Part shown: in pieces, positions 26,128 to 33,910 of the stretch | Layout: the number at the start of each line of letters is the position of its first letter | Position numbering within the stretch: the stretch's first letter is position 1 | Origin: Virgisporangium aliadipatigenens | GTDB taxonomy: Bacteria; Actinomycetota; Actinomycetes; Mycobacteriales; Micromonosporaceae | DNA: 64,000 nucleotides | Reading direction: 5' to 3' | Assembly (NCBI RefSeq): GCF_016863615.1 | Contig: NZ_BOPF01000002.1 | Location: 434,001-498,000, forward strand | Position numbers and translations under genes: made by a program | The notes under the pieces: model-generated | Databases searched by the model: none | The model's input: only the letters and a program-made list of their open reading frames with translations | What the model was told of the DNA's origin: nothing

Positions 26128-27438
26128 GCCGCGTGCGGCGTGGTCGCGGGCCGGCAGGAGCACGCGGCGCAGCATCCCGGGGGCGAAGAGCCGGCTCGGC
26201 GGACGGGTCAGGTTGATCGTGCGCAGGAACGCCCGGGTGACCGCCGGATCCGTCTCGGTCGCCCGCAGCACCCGCCGCAGGTAGGCGTTGAGGACGCGCA
26301 CCCGCACCGTTCGCGGCCCCTCGACGGCCGGGAACGCGAGGTCGCCGCCGACCGCGATGTCCCACGGGATGTCGATGACCTTCGCGGCCCGCGCGTAGAA
26401 GCGTTGCGGCACCACGGTTCCGTCGCGGCGCACGCAGTCGCGCAGGGCGAGGCTCTCCACGGCGGCCACCGTCATGCCCTGGCCGTAGATCGGGTTGAAG
26501 CTGCACAGCGCGTCGCCGAAGGTGAGATAGCCGGCCGGGTGCCGGCGCATCCGTTCGTAGCGGCGCCGCACGCTCGCCGGCGCGCGCGAGCGCAGCGGGG
26601 CGGTGAGCGGCTCCGCGTGGTCCACGACGGCGTGCAGGTCCGCGATGGACAACCGGCGCGCGAAGGCGGCGAAGCCGTCGTCGTCCACCGGCGGCGCGTC
26701 GTGCGCGAAGCCGACCAGGGTGAGGATCCACCGTTCGCCCTCCAGGGGCAGCATCGCCGCGCCGTACGGGCAGGCCGGGGAGAGGCCGGTCACGATGCCG
26801 GCCGATCCGCTGGGCAGCGGCCGCCGGCGGAACTCGCGGGTGACGTAGACGAGACCGGCCCGCACGACCTCCTCCGTCGGGGCGTCGTAGCCGAGGGCGC
26901 CGAGCCACACGGCGCTGCGGTTACCGCGGCCGGTGGCGTCGACGACGAGGTCGGCCGGAAGTTCCGCGGTGCGGCCGTCGGCGAGCGTCACCACCGTGGC
27001 GCCGGTGACCGTGGTGCGGTCCGGCGAGGCGAGCAGCCCGGTCGCCTCGCAGCCGCCGCGGATGTCCACATTGGACAGCGCGCGCACCCGGGCCCGGATA
27101 TGGTCCTCCAGCGCCGGACGGCTGGAGCCGAGCATGAGCGAGTCGAGCCGCCGGCGCCGCATCGGCCGGGTGCCGTTGTGCCAGTTGAGGTCGGCGAGGT
27201 CGGCCACCAGCGCGCCGGCGGCGGTCAGCTCGGCGGTCAGGCCGGGGAAGAGTTCCTCGACCACCTCGCGCCCCTTGGCCAGGATCGCGTGGGCGTGCAG
27301 CCCGTGCGGGACCCCCTTGCGCGGGCCGGTGCCCGCCAGGTCGTCCCGGTCCACCACGACCACCCGGTCGAACGTCTCACTGAGCGCACGGGCGGCGAGC
27401 AGCCCGCCGATGCTGCCGCCCAGGACGACGGCCCTCAT
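26056..27438 (-). CDS. FAD-dependent monooxygenase-like protein
   Basis: A 460-residue flavoprotein, last gene of the lipid operon. VVLGGSIGGLLAARALSETFDRVVVVDRD binds FAD, ADLVVDATGRGNRSAVWLGALGY is the middle motif, and YLTFGDALCSFNPIYGQGMTVAAVESLALRDCV is the GD motif with the conserved FNPiYGQGM of this actinobacterial group. Members are related to UbiH/PHBH-type hydroxylases and geranylgeranyl reductases, so it may oxidise or reduce the acyl product. The ATG overlaps the desaturase stop (ATGA). Confidence 0.88.
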   Translation of the reverse strand: MRAVVLGGSIGGLLAARALSETFDRVVVVDRDDLAGTGPRKGVPHGLHAHAILAKGREVVEELFPGLTAELTAAGALVADLADLNWHNGTRPMRRRRLDSLMLGSSRPALEDHIRARVRALSNVDIRGGCEATGLLASPDRTTVTGATVVTLADGRTAELPADLVVDATGRGNRSAVWLGALGYDAPTEEVVRAGLVYVTREFRRRPLPSGSAGIVTGLSPACPYGAAMLPLEGERWILTLVGFAHDAPPVDDDGFAAFARRLSIADLHAVVDHAEPLTAPLRSRAPASVRRRYERMRRHPAGYLTFGDALCSFNPIYGQGMTVAAVESLALRDCVRRDGTVVPQRFYARAAKVIDIPWDIAVGGDLAFPAVEGPRTVRVRVLNAYLRRVLRATETDPAVTRAFLRTINLTRPPSRLFAPGMLRRVLLPARDHAARGSGEVVDAQPVRASGLHHRHDERH

Positions 27439-28340
27439 CGGCCCGGCTCGATCCCGCGCAGCCGGTGCGCGAACTCGGCCAGGTCGGCCGCCGACGCCTC
27501 GCCCCGGCTGTCGCCGAACCCGTTGACGAGGCGCACCAGCGCGTCGTACGCCTCGGTGTGGTCGTAGCCGACGTCGTCGGCCATCTGCAGCGACCACCGC
27601 CAGTATCCGCGCAGCGTGTCGGCGAGCGGCATCTTGAACGACGCCAGCACGTCCTTGAGGTCCGGCACGGTCCTGGCGAGCCCGTGCCGCGCGACGTAGG
27701 CCTCGACGAGCCGGCTGTAGAAGGCGAAGTGCCGCGCCTCGTCCCGGGCCAGCCGGCTCAGCAGGTCGCGCAGCAGCGGCTCGCGCACCACCTCCCGGAA
27801 GCGTTGGTAGAACAGCTGGGTCGCCTTCTCCTGCACCAGTGCGTAGGTGAACGCCTGCACCGGTTCGCCGTGCGGCAGCGTGAACTTCTTGCGCCCTTCC
27901 TCGGCCAGGTCGACCATCAGCGTGTCCGCATCGGTGATGCCGGCGTCGACCTGGTAGCGGGTCAGCACGGTGGCGTGGCGTTCCTCGTCGTAGGCCCACG
28001 CCACCAGGAAACGGAAGTACTCCCGGTTGAAGCAGAACTCCTCGACGCTCTCGGCGCCGGTGAGCGGGAACAGTTCGAGGAAGTAGGTGAGGTAGCCGGG
28101 GATGTGGTCCTCGATGAAGGTGAGGAACCGCACCGCCGAACGGTCGTTGCGGGTGAGCCGCTCGGGGCGCAGCGCCGCCCAGTCGAGGTCGTCGACGGCC
28201 CACTGCCGGGCGGCGCCGCGGGCGACGGCGTCACCGACGAGCGCCCGCATCTCGCCCAGGTCGACCAGCCCGCGCCACTCCCGCGGCGGGTCCACTGTGG
28301 ACAGCGGTGCCACGGTGGACACGTCCGGCGCCCCGGTCAT
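27435..28340 (-). CDS. Acyl-ACP desaturase (ferritin-like di-iron)
   Basis: A 301-residue soluble di-iron enzyme of the stearoyl-ACP desaturase group, like mycobacterial DesA1/DesA2. Iron ligands can be followed as FIEDHIPGYL (Glu), AYDEERHATVL (ExxH), ALVQEKATQLFYQRF (Glu) and LARDEARHFAFY (ExxH). It should introduce a double bond into an acyl chain held on the neighbouring carrier protein. Both its start and its stop overlap neighbours by 4 nt, so its output is tied to theirs. Bond position cannot be inferred. Confidence 0.9.
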   Translation of the reverse strand: MTGAPDVSTVAPLSTVDPPREWRGLVDLGEMRALVGDAVARGAARQWAVDDLDWAALRPERLTRNDRSAVRFLTFIEDHIPGYLTYFLELFPLTGAESVEEFCFNREYFRFLVAWAYDEERHATVLTRYQVDAGITDADTLMVDLAEEGRKKFTLPHGEPVQAFTYALVQEKATQLFYQRFREVVREPLLRDLLSRLARDEARHFAFYSRLVEAYVARHGLARTVPDLKDVLASFKMPLADTLRGYWRWSLQMADDVGYDHTEAYDALVRLVNGFGDSRGEASAADLAEFAHRLRGIEPGR

Positions 28341-28594
28341 GCGGCGGCCCGGCCGGTCGTCGCGAGGTGCCCGCGCACCAGGGCCACCAGGTCGGCGAAG
28401 GTCGTCGCGCCGAAGACCTCCTCGTCGCTGAACTCGACGTCCCAGTGGCGTTCGAGGCGGGTAACCACGCGCAGCAGGCGCAGCGAGTCGGCCCCGGGCA
28501 GGTCGCCCAGCACGTCGTCGTCGGTGATCTCGGCCGGCTCCAGGTGCAGTTCGTCGGCGAGCAGCGCGCGGATCGTGTCGGCCGCGTCGGTCAT
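28337..28594 (-). CDS. Acyl carrier protein
   Basis: An 85-residue stand-alone carrier protein. GADSLRLLRVVTRLERHWDVEFSDEE holds the DSL motif whose Ser (about residue 37) receives phosphopantetheine. The helical acidic pattern and length match ACPs. It is encoded between the thioesterase and the desaturase with 4-nt overlaps on both sides, so it is the dedicated carrier of this pathway and the likely acceptor of the acyl chain activated by the acyl-AMP ligase. Confidence 0.94.
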   Translation of the reverse strand: MTDAADTIRALLADELHLEPAEITDDDVLGDLPGADSLRLLRVVTRLERHWDVEFSDEEVFGATTFADLVALVRGHLATTGRAAA

Positions 28595-29115
28595 GATGAC
28601 GTTCCCCTCTGATGGTCGAAGTAGGGCTGGAGCGCGGCGAACCCGGCGGCGTCGAGACCGAGGTCCCGGGCCTCCTCCGCGCGGATCGGGGTGTAGGTGC
28701 CGCTCGCCGCGACGCGCACCGCACCGTCCACATCGGACACGTCGGCCTCGGCGCGGACGGTCGTGCGGCCGGTGTCGCCGGCCGTGCCGCTCAGCAGCCG
28801 CGCGGTGACGAGGTAGCGGCGGCCGGTGTGCAGCGGCGCGAGCATGCGGGTGCGCAGCGTCGCGCAGAACGTCAGCCGCCCCCGTTCGACGGCGACGAGC
28901 GTGCCCATCACCTCGTCGACGACGGCGCCGATCACCCCGCCGTGCACGATGCCCGGGTAGGAGGCGAACCGTTCGGGGACGGTGAACCACGCACCGGTGC
29001 GCCCGTCGGGCAGGCGCCGCACCGCGAGCGCGAGCCCGTCGGGGTTGTGCGGCGAACAGCCGAAGCAGCGGATCCGTTCGTCGGCGAGCCAGGGGAGCGC
29101 GAGCGTTCCGGTCAC
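28591..29115 (-). CDS. Hotdog-fold thioesterase (PaaI/4HBT type)
   Basis: A 174-residue hotdog protein: FTVPERFASYPGIVHGGVIGAVVDEVMGTL contains the HGG and the acidic catalytic region of PaaI-type thioesterases. RIRCFGCSPHNPDGLAL is the Cys-containing N-terminal block common in this subgroup. It may release the finished acyl chain from the carrier or proofread misloaded chains. The GTG overlaps the acyl-AMP ligase stop; its own stop overlaps the ACP start. Confidence 0.9.
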   Translation of the reverse strand: MTGTLALPWLADERIRCFGCSPHNPDGLALAVRRLPDGRTGAWFTVPERFASYPGIVHGGVIGAVVDEVMGTLVAVERGRLTFCATLRTRMLAPLHTGRRYLVTARLLSGTAGDTGRTTVRAEADVSDVDGAVRVAASGTYTPIRAEEARDLGLDAAGFAALQPYFDHQRGTSS

Positions 29116-30740
29116 GGCCGGTCCGCGCCGATCCGCTCGGCGGCCAGGGCGCGCTGCCACTTGCCGCTGGTGGTCCGGGTGAGCCAGCGCGGCCGCACGA
29201 CGTACACCCGCACGGCGGCGAGGTCCAGTTCGGCCGAGACGCGCCGGGCGACCTCGCGGCGCAGCGCGGCACCACCGTCGGCGTCGGCGACGCTCTCCAC
29301 GATGACGCCGATGTGCTCGGCACCCTCGTCCGAGGTGTCGGAGAACGCGACGCACCGGCCCCGGTACACGCCCGGGGTCTCGCGCGCCACCCGTTCGACG
29401 TCGTCGGGGAAGAAGTTCCGGCCGCGTACGACCACCATCTCCTTGAGCCGGCCGGCCACGAACAGGTCGCCGTCGAGCGTGAAGCCGAGGTCGCCGGTGC
29501 GCAGCCAGGCCCCGTCGAACAGCCGCCGGGTCGCCTCCGGGTCGCGGTAGTAGCCGCTCGACACCGCCGGCCCGCCGATCTGGATCTCGCCGAGTCGCCC
29601 CTCGCCGACCGGTTCGCCGGACGGGTCGACGATCCGCAGCACGATGCCGTGCACCGGCCGGCCGACGCTCACCACCCGCTTGGCGCCGGGGCCGGGCCCG
29701 GGCAGGATGCGCACCGTGCCGCTGGTGGCGAGCGCCGTGCGGTCGACCGGCACCGCGCGCGGCACGCTGCCCGGTTCCGGGAACGTCACCGCGAGCGTCG
29801 CCTCCGCCATGCCGTACACCGGGTACATCACCGACGGGTGCACCCCCAGCGTCGCGGTGAACCGCTCGACGGTCTCCGCGCTGACCGGCTCGGAACCGTT
29901 GAACGCCAACCGCCAGCGCGAAAGGTCCACAGTGGACAGATCGCCGGGGCGCAGCGCGTCGAGGAGGTAGTCGTAGGAGAAGTTCGGCCCGTTGAGGATG
30001 GTGCCGCCGACGGCCGCGAAGTGGCGCAGTACCTCCACCGGCCGCCGCAGGAACGCCGTCGGCGTGAACACGTGCACGTCGCTGCCGTTGAGCCAGGAGG
30101 AGAGCAGGCCGATGAGGCCCATGTCGTGGAAGAGCGGCACCCACTGCACCACCACGTCGTCCGGCGTGAGCCGGCCGGAGACGACCACGGCGCGCAGCCC
30201 GGCCAGGAGGCTCGTGTGGCTCAGCATCACGCCGCGCGGTGCGCTGGTGCTGCCGGAGGTGAACTGCACGACCGCGAGCGCGTCGGCTGGCACGTCGGGC
30301 AGGCGGGTGTCGGACGGTCCCACGCCGGGCGTGATGACGGTCAGGTCCGGCAGCAGGTCGCCGAGCACCGCGCCGAGCGGCCGGAACTCGTTCGCCAGCA
30401 CCAGGTGCCGCATCCCGGCCGCCTGTGCGATGCGGGCCAGCCGCCGGCCCGTGGCGGCCTCGTCGCCGAACCCGGGCTGGATCGGCAGCAGGCTCACCGC
30501 CGCACCGGCCCGCCACAGCCCGAAGAGCGTCACCGGCACGTCGTTCAACGGCGGCAGGAGGACCCCGACGACGTCGCCCGGGACGACGCCGGCCGCGCGG
30601 AAGCGGCCCGCCGCAACGGTTGCCGCGCGGTCGACCTCCGCGGCGGTGATCCGTTCGGCGGTGTGCGGGAAGTGCAGGGCGGCCCCGGGTGCGGTGCGGG
30701 CCAGGGCCGCGAGGCCCGCACCGAGTGTCGTTGCGGTCAT
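29112..30740 (-). CDS. Fatty acyl-AMP ligase (FAAL-like)
   Basis: A 542-residue adenylate-forming enzyme. VQFTSGSTSAPRGVMLSH is the phosphate loop, VYGMAEATLAVTF the A5 motif, LRTGDLGF A7, and GRLKEMVVVRGRNFFPDDVER the RGRN-P-D-E block that is typical of FAALs rather than CoA ligases. It should activate a fatty acid as acyl-AMP and load it on the ACP two genes away. The catalytic Lys lies in TTSGKWQRALAAERI at the C-terminus. There is no fused carrier domain. This gene defines the operon as a lipid-building pathway. Confidence 0.93.
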   Translation of the reverse strand: MTATTLGAGLAALARTAPGAALHFPHTAERITAAEVDRAATVAAGRFRAAGVVPGDVVGVLLPPLNDVPVTLFGLWRAGAAVSLLPIQPGFGDEAATGRRLARIAQAAGMRHLVLANEFRPLGAVLGDLLPDLTVITPGVGPSDTRLPDVPADALAVVQFTSGSTSAPRGVMLSHTSLLAGLRAVVVSGRLTPDDVVVQWVPLFHDMGLIGLLSSWLNGSDVHVFTPTAFLRRPVEVLRHFAAVGGTILNGPNFSYDYLLDALRPGDLSTVDLSRWRLAFNGSEPVSAETVERFTATLGVHPSVMYPVYGMAEATLAVTFPEPGSVPRAVPVDRTALATSGTVRILPGPGPGAKRVVSVGRPVHGIVLRIVDPSGEPVGEGRLGEIQIGGPAVSSGYYRDPEATRRLFDGAWLRTGDLGFTLDGDLFVAGRLKEMVVVRGRNFFPDDVERVARETPGVYRGRCVAFSDTSDEGAEHIGVIVESVADADGGAALRREVARRVSAELDLAAVRVYVVRPRWLTRTTSGKWQRALAAERIGADRP

Positions 30741-31951
30741 GCCTGCTCCAGACTCGGGTCCGACGTGGCGGTGGAAGGGTTGGTCGACGGGGACGGCCGC
30801 CGGTGACGGGTGCGCACGGCGGTGAGGAGTTCGCCGGCGGCGGCGCGGGCCTGCCGGCGGGAGGGCATGTAGGCGAGGAAGAAGACCGCCCGGGTGAACC
30901 ACGCGAGCCAGCCGGTGAACGGCACGCCGTACAGGTGCGCGGCGCCCTTGCCGACGCCGAGGCACGCCGAGCGGCCCAGCCCCGGATAGCCGAACCGGCG
31001 CGGTGTGCGCCCGCGCAGCTGCCGGACCAGGTTCCGGCCGAGGCGGCCGCCGTGCTTGATGGCCCACAGGGCGTTCGCGGGGCTGGGGCGCCCGGAGGCG
31101 ATGTGCGGCACGGCGGCGAGGTCCCCGCCGGACCAGACCTCGGGACGCCCGGCCACCCGCAGGAACGCGTCGACGCGCAGCCGCCCGTCGGGCAGGCGCG
31201 GCAGCTGCTCCGTTCCCGGGACGGCCACCGGGCGCTGGCCCGAGGTGCTGACCACCAGGTCGGCGGGGAGCAGCGTGCCGTCGGCGAGTGCGACGCCGGT
31301 CGGGCCGACCTCGCGGACGGCCGTTCCGGTGCGCACCCGCACGCCGTAGCGGTCGAGCTGCCGGTGCACGTAGCGGGCTAGGCCGCGGTAGCGGGGCAGC
31401 AGTTCGGGCACCAGGGCCGGGCCGGAGTGCACCAGCTGGATGCGCCGGCCGTCGTCGCGGAACCGTTCGGCGATGGCGGCGCACAACTCGGCGCCGGCGA
31501 GGCCGCCGCCGACCACCACGAGATCCCGCCACGGCTGCGCCAGCCGCCGGTGCAGCAGGGCGAAGCCGGCGGGGTCCTTGGCGGAGTAGCCGTGCGCGCC
31601 GATGCCGGGCGGCGTGCGGCTGTCCGACGAACCGGCGGCCAGCACCAGCTGGTCGTACTCGACCTCGGTCACGCCGTCGGCGGTGCGCACGGTGGCGCGG
31701 CGGCGTTCGAGGTCGACGGCGGTGACCGTGCCGTCGACCAGCGTCGCCGCGGGGCACAGCTCGGCGAGGTCGGTGACGAGCCGCCGCGGCGGCAGCAGGT
31801 CGCCGAGCACCTCGCCGGTGAACCCGTGGAAGCGGTGCGTCAGGCCGGGCGCGACGACCGTGGTGGTGACGTCGCCGCGGCGGATCGCGCGGCGCATCGC
31901 CCGGTGCGCCCAGACGGTGACGTAGCCGCCGCCGACGAAGAGCACGCGCAT
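30737..31951 (-). CDS. NDH-2-like FAD oxidoreductase
   Basis: A 404-residue two-dinucleotide flavoprotein: VLFVGGGYVTVWAHRAMRR binds FAD, DLVVVGGGLAGAELCAAIAERF binds NAD(P)H, and VWSGGDLAAVPHIASGRPSPANALWAIKHGGRLGRNL is the C-terminal FAD block. The last third has an amphipathic/hydrophobic stretch (GWLAWFTRAVFFLAYMPSRRQ), like membrane-bound type II NADH dehydrogenases. It may feed electrons to the desaturase or to the cytochrome b5 domain of the first operon gene. The start overlaps the upstream stop as TGATG. Confidence 0.88.
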   Translation of the reverse strand: MRVLFVGGGYVTVWAHRAMRRAIRRGDVTTTVVAPGLTHRFHGFTGEVLGDLLPPRRLVTDLAELCPAATLVDGTVTAVDLERRRATVRTADGVTEVEYDQLVLAAGSSDSRTPPGIGAHGYSAKDPAGFALLHRRLAQPWRDLVVVGGGLAGAELCAAIAERFRDDGRRIQLVHSGPALVPELLPRYRGLARYVHRQLDRYGVRVRTGTAVREVGPTGVALADGTLLPADLVVSTSGQRPVAVPGTEQLPRLPDGRLRVDAFLRVAGRPEVWSGGDLAAVPHIASGRPSPANALWAIKHGGRLGRNLVRQLRGRTPRRFGYPGLGRSACLGVGKGAAHLYGVPFTGWLAWFTRAVFFLAYMPSRRQARAAAGELLTAVRTRHRRPSPSTNPSTATSDPSLEQA

Positions 31952-33057
31952 CACACACCGACCCGCGCGGCCGAGGGGAACGAGTCGGCGTACCAGCGCA
32001 GCGCCTCGGCCGGCGCCGGCCGTCCGGCGAAGCGCGCGGCCGACGCGCGCCCGACCACCCGGTCGGTGTTCGAGCGGTCGAACACCCGGTCGCCCCACAT
32101 GTACGAGAGGTAGTACGACATGCGGTCGGCCAGCCGCAGGTCACTGTCGCGCAGCTCGGCCGCACTGTCCACAAAGGACACCGGCCCGAGCCCGAACGTC
32201 CGGCAGATCTCGGCGATCAGCGTGGTGACCGGCACCGCCGGCGCACCCACGAGATGGAAGATCTCCCCGTGCCGCCCGTCGAGGCCGCAGCGCACCGCCT
32301 CGGCGCCGACCTGGTCGACCGGCACGAGGTTGGCGGTGGCGCCCGGGTCGACGTGCAGGCGGATGCCGTCCGGCCCGCGGTGCTGGTGCGCGTAGCGGCT
32401 CAGCGCGAACCCGAGCCCGTACAGGCCGCTCAGGCTGCCGCTGACGGCGGCGGTGCGGCTGTGCCCGATCACCACGCTCGGGCGCAGCACGGTGGTGCGG
32501 AAGGCGTTCGCCGACAGGACCAGGTTCTCGGCGGCGATCTTGCTCTCCTCGTAGGCGTTGCGCGCCTTGGCGGGGTCGGCGGGGCGTTCGGGGATCACGC
32601 CGTGCGCGGTGCCGGCGACGTAGGCGCTGCTGACGTAGTGGAACGCCGCCGCCCCGACCTCGCCGGCGAGGTCGAGCAGGCGCGCGGTGCCCTCGACGTT
32701 CGTGCGGTGCACGAGTGCGCGGTCCCGCTCGTGGTAGCGCAGCGAACCGGCGCAGTGCCACACGTGCGCGACGCCGTGGCGCAGCGCGTGGCGGGCCGCG
32801 TCGAGCGGCCGGTGCAGGTCGGCCGGGACCACCTGACAGCGGCGCGGGATCTCGGGCACGACCTGCGCCGGCAGGCCGTACGCGCGGGCCGCCTCGGCCA
32901 GCCCCGCGAAGAGCCGGGCCGCGGACTGTCCGGGCCGGCCGGAGGGGCGGACCAGGCACGCGACGTGCGCGTCGGTGCGGGTCAGGAGTTCGAGCACGAG
33001 GGCGCGACCGACGAATCCGGTCGCCCCCGAGACCGCGTGGCTCGGTGCTACTGGCAT
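31951..33057 (-). CDS. Thioester reductase-like NAD-dependent SDR
   Basis: A 368-residue extended SDR of the NAD_binding_4 (male-sterility/thioester reductase) group: AVSGATGFVGRALVLELL, HVWHCAGSLRYHERDRALVHRTNVEGTARLLDLA, FHYVSSAYVAG and YEESKIAAENLVL with the Tyr-Lys pair. Such domains reduce a carrier-bound acyl thioester to an aldehyde or alcohol, which fits an operon with an ACP. The ATG lies within the last 10 nt of the hydrolase gene. Alternatively it could act on a keto or hydroxy lipid. Confidence 0.87.
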   Translation of the reverse strand: MPVAPSHAVSGATGFVGRALVLELLTRTDAHVACLVRPSGRPGQSAARLFAGLAEAARAYGLPAQVVPEIPRRCQVVPADLHRPLDAARHALRHGVAHVWHCAGSLRYHERDRALVHRTNVEGTARLLDLAGEVGAAAFHYVSSAYVAGTAHGVIPERPADPAKARNAYEESKIAAENLVLSANAFRTTVLRPSVVIGHSRTAAVSGSLSGLYGLGFALSRYAHQHRGPDGIRLHVDPGATANLVPVDQVGAEAVRCGLDGRHGEIFHLVGAPAVPVTTLIAEICRTFGLGPVSFVDSAAELRDSDLRLADRMSYYLSYMWGDRVFDRSNTDRVVGRASAARFAGRPAPAEALRWYADSFPSAARVGV

Positions 33058-33908
33058 GTGGATGGTTCTCCCGTTCGATCGTCGGGGATCCGCGCACCGG
33101 CGACGAAGGCCACCACGTCGCGGATCACGTCCGGGTCCTTGAGGATCAGCCGGTGGCCCAGCCGTTCGGTGCTGCGCAGGTGTGCTCCCGGCCAGGCGGC
33201 GGCCAGGTTGGCGCCCTCCCGGTAGGGGATCTCGGCGTCGTCGCGGTCGTGCACGATCAGCGCCGGGGTGCGCAGGTCCGGCGCGACGGTGCGCAGGTCC
33301 CATCCGTCGGCGTGCGCGTCGAAGTAGCCCAGCAGCGCCGCGCGGGTGCGGGCGTGCAGGCGTGGGCTCAGGCCCAGCGTGCGGGCGAAGCGTTCGACAT
33401 TGGTGTCGGACTCGGCGAACGGCGACACCAGCGCGACGGCGTTCGGGGTGGCGCCCAGGCGCAGCGCGTACGCGACGGCGGAGGCGCCGAACGAGTGGCC
33501 GATCATCGCGTGCACGCCGCCGAGCTGCCGTTCCAGGCGCACCAGCAGCGTGGCGAACTCCACCAGGTCGGTGCGGCGGGCCCGGGAACGCCCGTGCGCC
33601 GGCCCGTCGAAGGCCACCACCCGCAGGCCGCGTTCCACCAGCGGGGCGACGAGGCGCGACAGGTGCGAGCCCCGGCCGCCCCAGCCGTGGGCGAGCAGGA
33701 CGCACGGCCCGTCGCCCCAGGCCCACGCGTCGAGACGTTCCCCCTGAAAGGACAGGGGCACGACGGAGGCCGGCGCGTCCCAGCGCGACGGTGCGGCGCG
33801 CGGCAGCGGGGTGAGGAAGAGCCGGGCCGCCTGCCGGCCGGCGAGGCCGGGCGCGACCGCGCCCAGGGCGGTGAGGTACAGGCGGGCGAGCCGCAACAGG
33901 GTCGACAC
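33048..33908 (-). CDS. Alpha/beta hydrolase
   Basis: A 286-residue hydrolase. VLLAHGWGGRGSHLSRL is the oxyanion loop, MIGHSFGASAVAYALRL has the nucleophile Ser, TPALIVHDRDDAEIPY has the acid and ERLGHRLILKDPDVI has the His. It may be an esterase, thioesterase or lipid hydrolase of the operon. I chose the GTG at 33908, 2 nt after the preceding stop. A hydrophobic N-terminal 35 residues (LLRLARLYLTALGAVAPGLAG) may associate with the membrane. Confidence 0.88.
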   Translation of the reverse strand: MSTLLRLARLYLTALGAVAPGLAGRQAARLFLTPLPRAAPSRWDAPASVVPLSFQGERLDAWAWGDGPCVLLAHGWGGRGSHLSRLVAPLVERGLRVVAFDGPAHGRSRARRTDLVEFATLLVRLERQLGGVHAMIGHSFGASAVAYALRLGATPNAVALVSPFAESDTNVERFARTLGLSPRLHARTRAALLGYFDAHADGWDLRTVAPDLRTPALIVHDRDDAEIPYREGANLAAAWPGAHLRSTERLGHRLILKDPDVIRDVVAFVAGARIPDDRTGEPSTCQ

Positions 33909-33910
33909 GA